From positions 1 to 34,029 of the forward strand of contig CAJCHZ010000059.1 in assembly GCA_903970165.1 (NCBI GenBank): 34,029 nt of DNA, written 5' to 3'. Both the position numbers and the translations under genes were made by a program. Positions 7,892-16,113 of the stretch are shown piece after piece (position 1 is the stretch's first letter; every line of letters starts with the position of its first letter). The notes beneath the pieces are model-generated. The model was not told the DNA's origin. It searched no databases and worked only from the letters and a program-made list of their open reading frames with translations. Origin of the DNA: Betaproteobacteria bacterium. Its GTDB lineage: Bacteria > Acidobacteriota > Terriglobia > Acidiferrales > UBA7541.

Positions 7892-9280
7892 TCATTCTTC
7901 CAACCCCGCGCTCCGCAACTTGGCCAGCAGAGTCTTTGGCGACACTCCCAACTTCTCCGAGGCGCGCGTCTTGTTCCATTTGCACTCGCGCAAGGTGCTT
8001 TCCAGCAGCACGCGCTCAATATGTCCAATCGCGCGGCCGGTCACTTCCTCCAGAGTCCCTTCCCACTGGAATTGCTCCGGTAGCATCCCGGCCGGCAATC
8101 GGGCGGTGTCTGGTTTCGTTGCCGGAAGCTGAAGCCCATCGGCGGTAATGCTCAGTCCATCGGTCAGAATCACCGCGCGTTCCATGGTGTTCTGCAACTC
8201 GCGCACATTTCCTGGCCAGCGATAGTGCAGCAATCGCTCCCGCGCTTCCGCGGAAAGTTCCAGCCCCGGCTTTTTGAATTCGCGGCTGAATTTTTCCAAA
8301 AAGTGTTCCGCTAGCAGCAGCGTATCGTTGCCGCGCTCGCGCAAAGGAGGAACGGTCATCGGCACAGCCGAAATACGGAAATAAAGATCCTCGCGAAACA
8401 ACTTCTCTTCGGCCAGTTTCTGCAAATTCCGATTCGTAGCCACCACAATGCGCACATCCACTTCCACGGTCTGCGTCCCGCCGACGCGATCAAATCGGCG
8501 CTCTTCCAGTACGCGCAGCAGCTTCGCCTGTATCGCCAAAGGCAATTCGCCAATCTCATCCAAAAACAAAGTTCCGCGATGCGCCAAATCCAGTTTTCCG
8601 ACCTTGCGCGCGCCGGCGCCGGTAAACGCCCCGCGCTCGTGCCCAAACAACTCGTTCTCCACCAGACCTTCCGGAATCGCCGCGCAATTCAGCGCCACAA
8701 AGGGTTGCTCGCGCCGCTGGGAAAGATGATGAATCGCCCGGGCAAACAATTCCTTGCCCGTGCCGCTTTCGCCCAGGAGCAGGACGGTCGAATCCGTCGC
8801 CGCCACGCGCTGTATCTGCGTGCTGATTTCGCGAATCGCCTCGTGCTCGCCCACGATCCGCGGAAATCCGTACCGGGCCGTGTACTCCTCGCGCAGCAGC
8901 AAATTCTCTCGTTGCATCTCCTGCTGCCGGGTCGCGCGCTGCACCAGCAATTTCAAATGGTCTAAATCCACCGGCTTCTGAAGAAAGTCAAACGCACCTT
9001 CCTTCATGGCCGAAACAGCTTCTTCGACCGATCCGTACGCCGTCAGCAAAAGCACGGGAATCGTAGCGTCGGCCGACTTCGACTCGCGCAACACCTCAAG
9101 CCCGGATGCTCCCGGCATTTTCAAGTCCGTGATCACCATCAAATAGCGCCGCGCCCGCACCTTCTGAATCGCGGTAGTGCCATCGGGCGCCTCTTCAACA
9201 GCATAGCCCGCGCGCTCCAAGGCCTTGCGCAGCATCGCGCGCAGTTCGTTCTTATCTTCGACAAGGAGAAGAGGTTCCAT
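7892..9280 (-). CDS. Sigma-54-dependent response regulator (NtrC family)
   Basis: A 462-residue transcription activator with three domains in order. The receiver (1-120) has phospho-acceptor Asp52 in ITDLKMPG, the acidic pair near residues 8-9, Thr in LLTAYGS and Lys in FLQKPVD. The AAA+ domain (about 140-375) has Walker A GESGTGKE, the sigma-54 contact loop GAFTGA and Walker B GTLFLDEIGEL. A Fis-type helix-turn-helix closes the protein (WNKTRASEKLGVSPKTLLAKL). It would activate sigma-54 promoters when phosphorylated by the kinase encoded two genes upstream. Nearby prepilin peptidase suggests a PilR-like role, but the target genes are not in the window. Confidence 0.93.
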   Translation of the reverse strand: MEPLLLVEDKNELRAMLRKALERAGYAVEEAPDGTTAIQKVRARRYLMVITDLKMPGASGLEVLRESKSADATIPVLLLTAYGSVEEAVSAMKEGAFDFLQKPVDLDHLKLLVQRATRQQEMQRENLLLREEYTARYGFPRIVGEHEAIREISTQIQRVAATDSTVLLLGESGTGKELFARAIHHLSQRREQPFVALNCAAIPEGLVENELFGHERGAFTGAGARKVGKLDLAHRGTLFLDEIGELPLAIQAKLLRVLEERRFDRVGGTQTVEVDVRIVVATNRNLQKLAEEKLFREDLYFRISAVPMTVPPLRERGNDTLLLAEHFLEKFSREFKKPGLELSAEARERLLHYRWPGNVRELQNTMERAVILTDGLSITADGLQLPATKPDTARLPAGMLPEQFQWEGTLEEVTGRAIGHIERVLLESTLRECKWNKTRASEKLGVSPKTLLAKLRSAGLEE

Positions 9281-9418
9281 CTATTAACGTTTCTACCACG
9301 AATGCTATTGCGTTCCGGGAACATCGGCACACACATGTGCGGAGAAGGGAAGCAAGCCGGGCGAGAACGCTTGCCGGGCGCTAGCGTACCGGGAAGCTGA
9401 AAATGGCGTTAATTCGTC

Positions 9419-10045
9419 CTACCGTGCCCACCCTGGATCGCCGCCCGACTTGCGCAGCTCATCTTCCAGATCTGCAAGCTGCTGCTTCAGGTTAGCGATA
9501 TCCTGCTTTTTTGCTTCGATTTTGGCGTTCTTGTCGTTGATGTCCTTGCGCGTATTCTGCTCGACCAGCGCTTTTTGGGGGTCGTTGTAATACTGCAACT
9601 GCGCTTTATCTGCCTCGCGCTGCAAAATGTCGAGTTCTTTTTCGGCCGTTGCAATTTTGTCGCGCTGATCCGCGAAGCGCTTCCGCCATGTTTTTTCGGC
9701 GTCCGCGCCCGTTGCAGAACCCGCTCCAGCGGATCCCGCGCCTTGCGCATCGGCCGGCGCACCAGCCGCTCCGCTGGGTGCCTGCCCATTTGTATCTCCG
9801 CCCTTAGCCGAATCGCTCGGGGCCGGATCCGGCGTGCGGGGTTTAATGTCATCGTCGGTATAGACTTTCTTCGGTTTCGGCGCGGCCTTTTGCTGTTCAC
9901 GCGCTTTGCGCGCCGCATCTGCAACGGGATCGTCAGCCTGTTGCTGCGGAGGATTCTGCTGCTGTTGCTGAGCAAATACGGGAATTGCTGCCAGGCACAA
10001 TCCCGTCAAAAGCATCGAAGACTTCATCCAATAGTTGACACGCAT
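9419..10045 (-). CDS. Secreted coiled-coil protein of unknown function
   Basis: A 208-residue protein from the ATG at 10045 (MRVNYWMKSS). A signal peptide (1-25) ends at VFAQ. Residues 26-37 are rich in Gln. A charged motif ARKAREQQK followed by KKVYTDDDI lies at about 44-67. A low-complexity Pro/Ala/Gly/Ser linker spans about 68-118, and residues 120-200 form a strongly heptad-patterned coiled coil rich in Lys, Asp, Gln and Leu. No catalytic motif is visible and I do not recognise the family. It lies between the histidine kinase (50 bp upstream) and its likely regulator (138 bp downstream), so it could be a periplasmic accessory or sensor component, but this rests on position only. A longer upstream reading is unlikely because the signal peptide would become internal. 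Confidence 0.75.
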   Translation of the reverse strand: MRVNYWMKSSMLLTGLCLAAIPVFAQQQQQNPPQQQADDPVADAARKAREQQKAAPKPKKVYTDDDIKPRTPDPAPSDSAKGGDTNGQAPSGAAGAPADAQGAGSAGAGSATGADAEKTWRKRFADQRDKIATAEKELDILQREADKAQLQYYNDPQKALVEQNTRKDINDKNAKIEAKKQDIANLKQQLADLEDELRKSGGDPGWAR

Positions 10046-10095
10046 ACAATGCCGCCTTTCGGGGGGCGAGCTGGATCGATTCCCCCGCCTACTGC

Positions 10096-11460
10096 TTAGA
10101 TGCTGTCCTTCTTCAATTCTACCGCTTCTGGGACGCTCCGGCACGCCGGTAACGTAACAATAAAGGCAGCCCCGCCCTCCGGCCGGTTGCGGGCTTCCAC
10201 TCGCCCACCGTGTTGCACGATGATCTTCTGCACCACCGCAAGACCCAGCCCGGTGCCCTTTGCCTTCGTCGTGAAAAATGGCCGGAAAAGCTTAGGCAAG
10301 TTGCCCGGCGTGATCCCTGCGCCGTTATCGAAAATGGTGATGCGTTGCGTGTATGTTTCTTCATGCCGGGCCACTTCGCCGCGGAGAAGCACCCGCCCGC
10401 CGTTGGCCGACCCAACGCTCGCTTCCGCCGCATTCCGAGCCAGGTTCAGCAGCGCTTGCCGCAGCAGTCCCTCGTCGCCGGCCACGCTGCCGATCGGCCC
10501 TTCATAACGAATGCGAATTTGCGGCATGGCCTCGGCCACCTCCGCAACGACGCGCTCAACGACGCCTTCCAGTGCCACCGGCTCGCTGGAAATTTCCAGC
10601 GGCCGCGCATACTTCAAAAATTCCGTCACGACGTGCGTGATGTTGCGGGTCTGCTCCAGAATTCTCTCAGCCGAATCCGCTACCTCTCCCGTAACTGTCT
10701 CCGCGCTGATCATCTGCGCGTACCCGGAAATCGTCGCCAGTGCATTCTTGAATTCGTGGGCGATCCCGGCGGAAAGCTCGCCAAGCGCCGCCAGGTTTTC
10801 CTTCAGCTGCACCTGCTGCTGCAGCGCCGCCAGCTCCGTTAGATCCGTAATCAGGCAAATCGCCCCGTTAATCTTCTCGGTGCCTTTGCGAATCGGCGAA
10901 ATGGTCACGCCCAGCAGCCGCGAATCGCCGCTCGGTTCCTCGTGCTTCACCTGCTCGCGCCGGAAAATGCTGCCTTTCGCCAGGCACTCGCCGATCAGCC
11001 GCGTCAGCTCGGATTTTTCGCCCAGCACTTCGCTGTATCGCCGGAATCCAAGCCCGCGAATGCCCAGCACCTGTTCCGCAGCGGGATTCGCGCTGGATAT
11101 ATTACCCAGAGCGTTGACCACTACCAGCCCCGCCGGCATGTTGCGTGTGACTTCTTCGCTGAGCCGCTCCGTATGTTCCGCGCGTTCACGCTCAATTTTA
11201 TGTAGGCGTTCGAGTTCTTTCTCCTGGTCGCGAAGCTGGCGGATAACCCCCTGCATGGACGCCGCCATGAATGCCGAAGTATTTTCCGATCGAGGAGTTG
11301 GCGCCACAATCGCTTCGCTGTGTGAATCGCGCGTGCTCTGGAAAAATTTGCGCAGCAGAAACAGTACAATGCCCACCACGACCAGGATGCCCACGGCCGT
11401 TCCGATAGCGATTTCCCAGACGCGTTGTGTGGTTTCGGCTTGGAATGCGGCGAAGGTCAT
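10096..11460 (-). CDS. PAS-containing sensor histidine kinase (NtrB/PilS-like)
   Basis: A 454-residue kinase from the ATG at 11460 (MTFAAFQAE). One transmembrane helix (about 15-37) is followed by a short coiled coil (LRDQEKELERLHKIERERAEH), then a PAS domain (about 100-215). Next is the HisKA dimerisation domain with the phospho-accepting His in SAGIAHEFKNALATISGY. The catalytic domain has N-box NLARNAAEAS, G1 DNGAGI, F-box FFTTK and G2 GTGLGLA. With almost no periplasmic part, it probably senses a membrane or cytosolic signal through PAS. It begins 31 bp after the prepilin peptidase and is followed by the coiled-coil protein and the NtrC-type regulator, its likely partner. Confidence 0.92.
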   Translation of the reverse strand: MTFAAFQAETTQRVWEIAIGTAVGILVVVGIVLFLLRKFFQSTRDSHSEAIVAPTPRSENTSAFMAASMQGVIRQLRDQEKELERLHKIERERAEHTERLSEEVTRNMPAGLVVVNALGNISSANPAAEQVLGIRGLGFRRYSEVLGEKSELTRLIGECLAKGSIFRREQVKHEEPSGDSRLLGVTISPIRKGTEKINGAICLITDLTELAALQQQVQLKENLAALGELSAGIAHEFKNALATISGYAQMISAETVTGEVADSAERILEQTRNITHVVTEFLKYARPLEISSEPVALEGVVERVVAEVAEAMPQIRIRYEGPIGSVAGDEGLLRQALLNLARNAAEASVGSANGGRVLLRGEVARHEETYTQRITIFDNGAGITPGNLPKLFRPFFTTKAKGTGLGLAVVQKIIVQHGGRVEARNRPEGGAAFIVTLPACRSVPEAVELKKDSI

Positions 11461-11491
11461 AGCCTGAATCGGCCTCGCATCGAAAAGAATC

Positions 11492-12439
11492 TCAGCGCAA
11501 CCGCGGCCCCAGATCGATTGAGTAAGACGAGAACACAAACACGACAATGAGCGCGGCAATCCCCAGAAAGGTCCCCAGCGGCAAATGGTACTGGCTGGCG
11601 ATGAACCATCGAATCCGGTTCACTTCGCCGAGCCCGCGGCGGCTGGCCCGCACCGCAAGCTGTCGCCCGGTCCCAGTTAGATACATGGTCGCGATGACGA
11701 GAAGGCCGATGAAGCTTCCGAGTAGCGCTCCGAACAGCAAGGTGAAAAATGCGCCTCGGACCCCGAGAAACGCCCCGACCATGGCCATCATCTTCACATC
11801 GCCCAAACCCATGCCTTCGCGGCCGCGCACGAGCTTGTAAAGCGCGGCAAAACCCCAAAGCGGAAGGCTCCCAAATGCCGCTCCCAAAATTCCTTCGAGC
11901 AGGCCCATCAACCACGCCGGGGGCACCCAGTGAAAGAGCTTCAGGCAAAGGAAAAATGCGGTTCCGTCATTCGGCTGCACGACGGAAGAAAAAACTAAAC
12001 CGGCAGCCAATCCAGGCCAGGTTACGACGTCAGGAAGCAGCCGCACGCGAAGGTCGGTCACCGTCAGAATCATGATGAGGCAAAGGAAGAACAGCCATTT
12101 CACGGCAGCCTGGGTGATTCCAAACTCCAGATTGCAGGCCACGAATAGGAGCCCCGTGAGTAACTCCACCAGGGGATACATCGGAGAAATTGGCAGCGCG
12201 CAATTACGGCATTTTCCTCGCAGCCAAAGCCATGCAAATACTGGCACATTGTCGTAGGCCTTGATCGGCGCCAGGCATCGCGGGCAGCGTGACCCCGGCG
12301 ACACAATGGACAAATCTTCCGGAATGCGCGTGATACACACATTCAAGAAGCTCCCAATCACAATCCCAAATAAAAAAAAGAAAATGATGATCACGGTGTG
12401 GCCGGCCGCTGTGCGCCCGTACTTAGTACTCTCCCACAC
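11492..12439 (-). CDS. pilD: Type IV prepilin peptidase (A24 family)
   Basis: A 315-residue polytopic membrane aspartic protease that cleaves and N-methylates type IV prepilins and pseudopilins. The N-terminal methylase region begins FGIVIGSFLNVCITRIP and contains two CxxC pairs (CPRC and CRNC) that bind zinc. The two catalytic aspartates lie in LTVTDLRVRLLPD and in the GLGDVKMM motif. About eight membrane segments are expected. The start is uncertain: the reading opens with a GTG at 12439, and another GTG lies 15 codons later. The gene heads a minus-strand group with a histidine kinase and NtrC-type regulator, and diverges from the ABHD18-like hydrolase. Confidence 0.93.
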   Translation of the reverse strand: MWESTKYGRTAAGHTVIIIFFFLFGIVIGSFLNVCITRIPEDLSIVSPGSRCPRCLAPIKAYDNVPVFAWLWLRGKCRNCALPISPMYPLVELLTGLLFVACNLEFGITQAAVKWLFFLCLIMILTVTDLRVRLLPDVVTWPGLAAGLVFSSVVQPNDGTAFFLCLKLFHWVPPAWLMGLLEGILGAAFGSLPLWGFAALYKLVRGREGMGLGDVKMMAMVGAFLGVRGAFFTLLFGALLGSFIGLLVIATMYLTGTGRQLAVRASRRGLGEVNRIRWFIASQYHLPLGTFLGIAALIVVFVFSSYSIDLGPRLR

Positions 12440-12490
12440 CTATCTAACGGCCTCAACAAACGCCCCGCCCTAGCGTGCCCCATCCCTAAC

Positions 12491-12560
12491 GTTTTCTGCC
12501 CTCTTCTCTGTGCCTTCCGTTCTGCTCTCTCTACTTTCTGCGCGCTCTCTGTCCTGTTTT
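12491..12560. repeat. Degenerate GCAGAG-type repeat remnant
   Basis: The gap between pilD and the hydrolase holds repeated CTCTGTG / TCTGCTC / TTCTGCGCGCTCTCTGT units ending in TTTTCC. In pattern this matches the inverted repeats flanking the GxxExxY gene at 26030-26520, but it is degraded and has no gene attached. Confidence 0.4.
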
Positions 12561-12618
12561 CCGGGTTTTTTCTTCGAGCTTTCGCCTGTAAACTGCTAAC
12601 GGTCGACTTTCTTATCCC

Positions 12619-13665
12619 ATGCACTGGCTTGAACGCAGAATCCGCCGCTACGAGCATCGCCGTTGGACCACCGACGATAACCGTCGCGTCCAACCCTTTC
12701 ATTGGGGGCTTGAGCATATCGGCGGCGACCCAAATGCGTCCGATCCTGCCGCCTTCGTCCGCGAATACGCCAAGAACGCCATCGAAAACAGCAGAGAATG
12801 GTTTGCTACAACGCCTGCTGATGACTACAAGCTCGACTCCGACGACATTCTAACTTTCAGCAGTTCTATCGAGTCTCCCTGGCCCGAAAACAACACGGTC
12901 CACGCCCGTATGTGGCCTGCCCGCCGTGATCGTAAGCCGCCCTTCAAAGCTCGCCCAGGTTCGGCAGTTCTTGTCCTCCCCAACTGGAACGCGAAATGGC
13001 ACGGCCAGGACGGGCTTTGCGACTGGGTGTCCCGGTTTGGCATTGCCGCGCTCAAGATGTCCATGCCTTACCACAACCGGCGCATGGCTAAAGGGCACGA
13101 ACGCGCCGACCAGATCTGCGGCCCTAATGTCGGATTGACGCTTCAGGCTAATCGTCAGGCTGTCCACGATGCTCGCCGTTGCCTTCGCTGGCTCGAGCAG
13201 CAGGGCTACACCCGCATCGGCATACTCGGCACAAGCCTTGGGTCTTCTGTTGGTTACATCACGCTGATGCACGATGCCGCCGTGAAAGCAGGCGGCTTCT
13301 TCCACTTTTCCACTTACTACGCCGACGTCGTCAGCCAGGGCATGACCACGAACCACGTTTGGGAGGGCCTTCGAAGCCACGTTTCGGTCGACGAACTGCG
13401 AGACTACTGGGCACCCATCAGCCCTATCCCCTACGTCGAGCGCGGCTTAGGTGCGGACCGCAAGTCCTTCCTTGTCTACGGGAAGTACGACCCCACCATG
13501 CTCCCCGAACTCAGCCGCCAGATGTTGGATTCCCTGCGCCGCCATGGCGCGAATCCGCGTAGCATGGCGCTGCACTGTGGGCACTACTCGCTGGAGTTGG
13601 CGCCTTTTAGCTATATCGCCGGCTACCGCATGCTCTCTTTCCTGCGCTCCGCCTTGGGACAGTGA
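12619..13665 (+). CDS. Alpha/beta hydrolase, ABHD18-like
   Basis: A 348-residue alpha/beta hydrolase related to the ABHD18 (PF09752-like) group. It starts MHWLERRIRRYEHRRW, a charged N-terminus without a signal peptide, so it is probably cytoplasmic. The nucleophile elbow is GTSLGS with Ser206. Likely acid and base partners are the Asp in LVYGKYDPTM and the His in LHCGHYSLE. The early strand SAVLVLPNWNAKWHGQ fits the oxyanion region. The substrate is unknown; esters or lipids are plausible for the fold. It diverges from pilD across a 180-bp gap that has no clear Shine-Dalgarno, and is followed by a toxin-antitoxin pair. Confidence 0.85.
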   Translation: MHWLERRIRRYEHRRWTTDDNRRVQPFHWGLEHIGGDPNASDPAAFVREYAKNAIENSREWFATTPADDYKLDSDDILTFSSSIESPWPENNTVHARMWPARRDRKPPFKARPGSAVLVLPNWNAKWHGQDGLCDWVSRFGIAALKMSMPYHNRRMAKGHERADQICGPNVGLTLQANRQAVHDARRCLRWLEQQGYTRIGILGTSLGSSVGYITLMHDAAVKAGGFFHFSTYYADVVSQGMTTNHVWEGLRSHVSVDELRDYWAPISPIPYVERGLGADRKSFLVYGKYDPTMLPELSRQMLDSLRRHGANPRSMALHCGHYSLELAPFSYIAGYRMLSFLRSALGQ

Positions 13666-13690
13666 CATTGCTGGTTTCAGCACGAAGTTC

Positions 13691-13722
13691 GCGTTACACT
13701 GATTTCGTGTTACACTGAGTTT
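13691..13722 (+). repeat. Two tandem 16-bp repeats upstream of the antitoxin gene
   Basis: GCGTTACACTGATTTC and GTGTTACACTGAGTTT lie head to tail, differing at three positions, and end 5 bp before the antitoxin ATG. Direct repeats at this place fit operator half-sites for a ribbon-helix-helix autoregulator. Confidence 0.55.
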
Positions 13723-13727
13723 GTGTC

Positions 13728-14084
13728 ATGAAAACCAAGCTCCGCAACATTACGATTGCTCTCGAAGAAGAAGTCGCTCGATGGGTTCGCGTGGAAGCTG
13801 CCACGCACGACACCAGTGTTTCCCGCCTGCTTGCGAACATTTTGAAAGAACGCATGGCGGAGTCTGGGAATGGGAAGGCTGCAGAGAGCGCGCCGGCGAA
13901 CAAAGCGGTCTCGAAATCCGAGGGGCAGTATTTGTCTCCCGACGAAATGCGCGTCCTTAGCCCCGAGAACGCGGCCAAACTAGCCGGCATCCGTGCGATC
14001 ACTTCACGCATCGCTGCCCTCGATAAAGGGCCTTTCCGTGATCACGCCGAAATGCTGTACGACGAGCATGGTCTTCCCAAGTGA
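13728..14084 (+). CDS. Ribbon-helix-helix antitoxin (VapB-like)
   Basis: A 118-residue protein. Residues 1-45 (MKTKLRNITIALEEEVARW, then VSRLLANILKERM) form a ribbon-helix-helix DNA-binding domain of the CopG/VapB kind: a beta strand with alternating polar residues, then two helices. The remaining tail is charged and would wrap the toxin. The stop overlaps the GTG start of the PIN-domain gene by 4 bp, the usual antitoxin-toxin arrangement. Two tandem 16-bp repeats just upstream are candidate operators for autoregulation by the antitoxin and toxin complex. At 118 residues it is longer than most VapB antitoxins (70-90). Confidence 0.8.
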   Translation: MKTKLRNITIALEEEVARWVRVEAATHDTSVSRLLANILKERMAESGNGKAAESAPANKAVSKSEGQYLSPDEMRVLSPENAAKLAGIRAITSRIAALDKGPFRDHAEMLYDEHGLPK

Positions 14085-14473
14085 TTATTGACAGGTCGGC
14101 TTTCATCGCCCTGGCCCTTCACGAACCGGGGTTTGAAGTTTTCGATAAGGCTCTTGTTGACGCGACATCGCGCAAGATGTCGGCCCCTACGTTTGTCGAA
14201 ATATACATCGTTCTGCAAGCAAGGACGGGCGCGGAGGGCATTCTTCTTTGGGAATCCATGTTGCACGTTTCGGGAATCGTTATCGAGTCCTTCACAGAGG
14301 AGCACGCTTTGATCGCTCGTCAGGCCTTTGCCAATTATGGCACGGGGCGTCATCCGGCTGGGTTGAATTTCGGTGACTGCTTTTCTTACGCGTTGGCGAA
14401 AGCAACCGGCGAGCCTCTTCTTTTCAAGGGCGACGATTTCCGTAAGACCGATATCGTCCCAGCCATTTCTTGA
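14081..14473 (+). CDS. PIN-domain ribonuclease toxin (VapC-like)
   Basis: A 130-residue PIN-domain protein starting at a GTG that overlaps the antitoxin stop (GTGA). The acidic active-site residues are in place: Asp4 in MIIDRSAFIAL, Glu in PTFVEIYIVL, and Asp in LNFGDCFSYALA, with a further Asp in FKGDDFRKTDI. This layout is that of the VapC30-like branch, magnesium-dependent endoribonucleases that cut tRNA or rRNA when free of antitoxin. The usual DTSA near the start is DRSA here, a change at a residue that is normally Ser/Thr, but the catalytic Asp remains. The target RNA cannot be predicted. Confidence 0.88.
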   Translation: MIIDRSAFIALALHEPGFEVFDKALVDATSRKMSAPTFVEIYIVLQARTGAEGILLWESMLHVSGIVIESFTEEHALIARQAFANYGTGRHPAGLNFGDCFSYALAKATGEPLLFKGDDFRKTDIVPAIS

Positions 14474-14546
14474 ATCTTGAAATAGAGTCCTGTTCGGTTG
14501 TGACCCGCGCAGCACTGCGTGGTGCTGTCTCTAGTATCATCCATTC

Positions 14547-15170
14547 ATGCAGACGCTGATTGTTGAGGCTTTTGGGCCGCTTGCTGGAGCGCTGATTCTT
14601 CTAGTGGCCATACTTGGCGTGCGACACTTTTTGCATCAGATGCGCAGCCGACAGACTCCGGAACAACGACAAGCGGCACGGGATTCGTTTCGGAGCCGGC
14701 TTGTGCATCCCAAGGCGGCGGAGGTGGAACAGGGAATTGGAGGGCTTTTGCCGCAGCGGCTTCTTGCACTCTATGACGATCACCAGACCATACTTAGCGA
14801 GCAAATCGAGATTCGTATACCGCCTTCTGAGCGTACCGACGACGGCGGCTTTGGCAATCTGAAAGGTCAGGGTGCTGAAGAAGAGAAGGAAGCTGCCGAA
14901 TGGATTGCGGCGTTTTTGCCGCTCGATCGGGAGAGCCAGAAATTTACCGTGGATTTGCATGCACTGGGATTGGGCAAAGGCTTTTGTTTCGCTACCGATG
15001 GCTCCGGTAATTTCTACTGGACTCCTGCAAAGGAAACACGCGAGGCAGACGCGCCGGTCTTTTTTGTTTGTGTTGACCCGCAGGGCAACGTGCAAGTTGC
15101 GAGTTCGCTGAGCGCGTTTCTGTCCTGGCCGCGGACGATCAATGGGCCTGAAGCGGAACCGCCAGCTTGA
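14547..15170 (+). CDS. Membrane-anchored SMI1/KNR4 (SUKH)-like protein
   Basis: A 207-residue protein. Residues 7-25 are a single transmembrane helix, followed by a basic stretch (HQMRSRQTPEQRQAARDSF). The remainder resembles the SUKH fold: an early LLPQRLLALYDDH helix, the core GKGFCFATDGSGNFYW in place of the family's FA-x-DG-x-GN-x-Y, and the terminal strand and helix VQVASSLSAFLSW corresponding to the usual 'vA-s-F-eeFL' ending. SUKH proteins are often immunity proteins against polymorphic toxins or general protein-binding modules. No toxin gene lies next to it here, apart from the unrelated VapBC-like pair. The match is by motif only and should be tested by profile search. Confidence 0.6.
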   Translation: MQTLIVEAFGPLAGALILLVAILGVRHFLHQMRSRQTPEQRQAARDSFRSRLVHPKAAEVEQGIGGLLPQRLLALYDDHQTILSEQIEIRIPPSERTDDGGFGNLKGQGAEEEKEAAEWIAAFLPLDRESQKFTVDLHALGLGKGFCFATDGSGNFYWTPAKETREADAPVFFVCVDPQGNVQVASSLSAFLSWPRTINGPEAEPPA

Positions 15171-15323
15171 CGTACTTCGCTCGCTCAATTCAAAAATGAA
15201 GTTTCCGTCTGGCAGAACGACCTGTCCTCGCCGCCAGTGCATTGTTAATCAAAAGTACCATTGGGCTGCGCCATCTTGCTCGATAACCTGAATTCATGCC
15301 GTAACTCTCTCAGGGAGAGCATT

Positions 15324-16091
15324 ATGCGAAACGGGCTCATTCTTACTACGGTGAGTGCGTTCTGCCTGATTTGGTGTCCCGCGGTTTTTGCGCAGGATTC
15401 CGGGCAAAACTCCTCGCGACCGGCTTCCAGGGCTGCTCCTCAAACTGGTTCAGCGAAAGATAAACAGCAGCAGCCCGTTGCTGATGCGTCTGAGCAGCCT
15501 TTGTCTCTGGCGGAATTGGCACGGCAGGCCCGCGCGAAGAAGCAAGCCGATGCCAATCCGGCCAGTCCATCCGATACGAAGGCAGCCGCCAAGTCCGTCA
15601 AACTGCTCGACGACGACAATATGCCGCGGGGTTATTACGCAGGGGACGCACCCTCTGGCGATCATGCGGCGCACTCGGGTTCCGGTGTTCCAGGGTCGCG
15701 ATCGGGGGATTCGCCGGAAGCTCAGTATCGCGGCAAAGTTGTGCTGTTGGATTTTTGGGCTTCGTGGTGCGGACCATGCCGCAGCGCTCTGCCCAACCTG
15801 AAGCGACTTCAAGCCGTCTACGGCGGCGATTTTGTGGTCGTCAGCATCAGCGAAGATGACGACGAATCCGAATGGCGAGCCTTTGTTTCGAGTCACCAAA
15901 TGACATGGCCACAACGGCTGGATTCGAATCGGGCCCTTCAGAAACAGTTCGGCGTCAACGGTTTGCCGACCTATGTCCTGATTGGCCGCGACGGCTCGGT
16001 ACTCCAAAAGATCGTGGGGGAACAGATCGCTGAATCTCTGCCGGAGCGTATCGGACCTGCGCTCAGATCAGCTTTGGCAGCGAAGCCGTAA
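15324..16091 (+). CDS. Secreted TlpA/ResA-like thioredoxin
   Basis: A 255-residue protein from the ATG at 15324, preceded by the strong ribosome-binding site GGGAGAG. A signal peptide (1-23) ends at VFAQ. Residues 24-130 are low-complexity, with the motif SLAELARQARAKKQ followed by KLLDDDN at about 61-99. The thioredoxin domain (about 135-250) has FWASWCGPCRSALPNLKRL with the redox pair Cys149/Cys152, and the cis-Pro region NGLPTYVLIGRDG. It probably reduces or handles periplasmic disulfides, for instance in cytochrome c maturation. The ribosome-binding site can pair with CTCTC just upstream. It converges on hutH. Confidence 0.9.
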   Translation: MRNGLILTTVSAFCLIWCPAVFAQDSGQNSSRPASRAAPQTGSAKDKQQQPVADASEQPLSLAELARQARAKKQADANPASPSDTKAAAKSVKLLDDDNMPRGYYAGDAPSGDHAAHSGSGVPGSRSGDSPEAQYRGKVVLLDFWASWCGPCRSALPNLKRLQAVYGGDFVVVSISEDDDESEWRAFVSSHQMTWPQRLDSNRALQKQFGVNGLPTYVLIGRDGSVLQKIVGEQIAESLPERIGPALRSALAAKP

Positions 16092-16113
16092 GGTTGGTAT
16101 GGAAGAAAAAGCC

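Noticed and set aside
9339..9385. GCAAGC/GCTTGC inverted repeat between the coiled-coil gene and the regulator
   Set aside because: The stem is only six pairs with a long loop and no T-tract; not enough for a terminator or operator call.
10511..11467. A 318-codon open frame on the plus strand
   Set aside because: Antisense to the histidine kinase; composition is Ser/Arg-rich and without a domain.
14087..14092. TTGACA near the start of the PIN-domain gene
   Set aside because: It codes for the active-site region of the toxin and no -10 box lies at proper distance.
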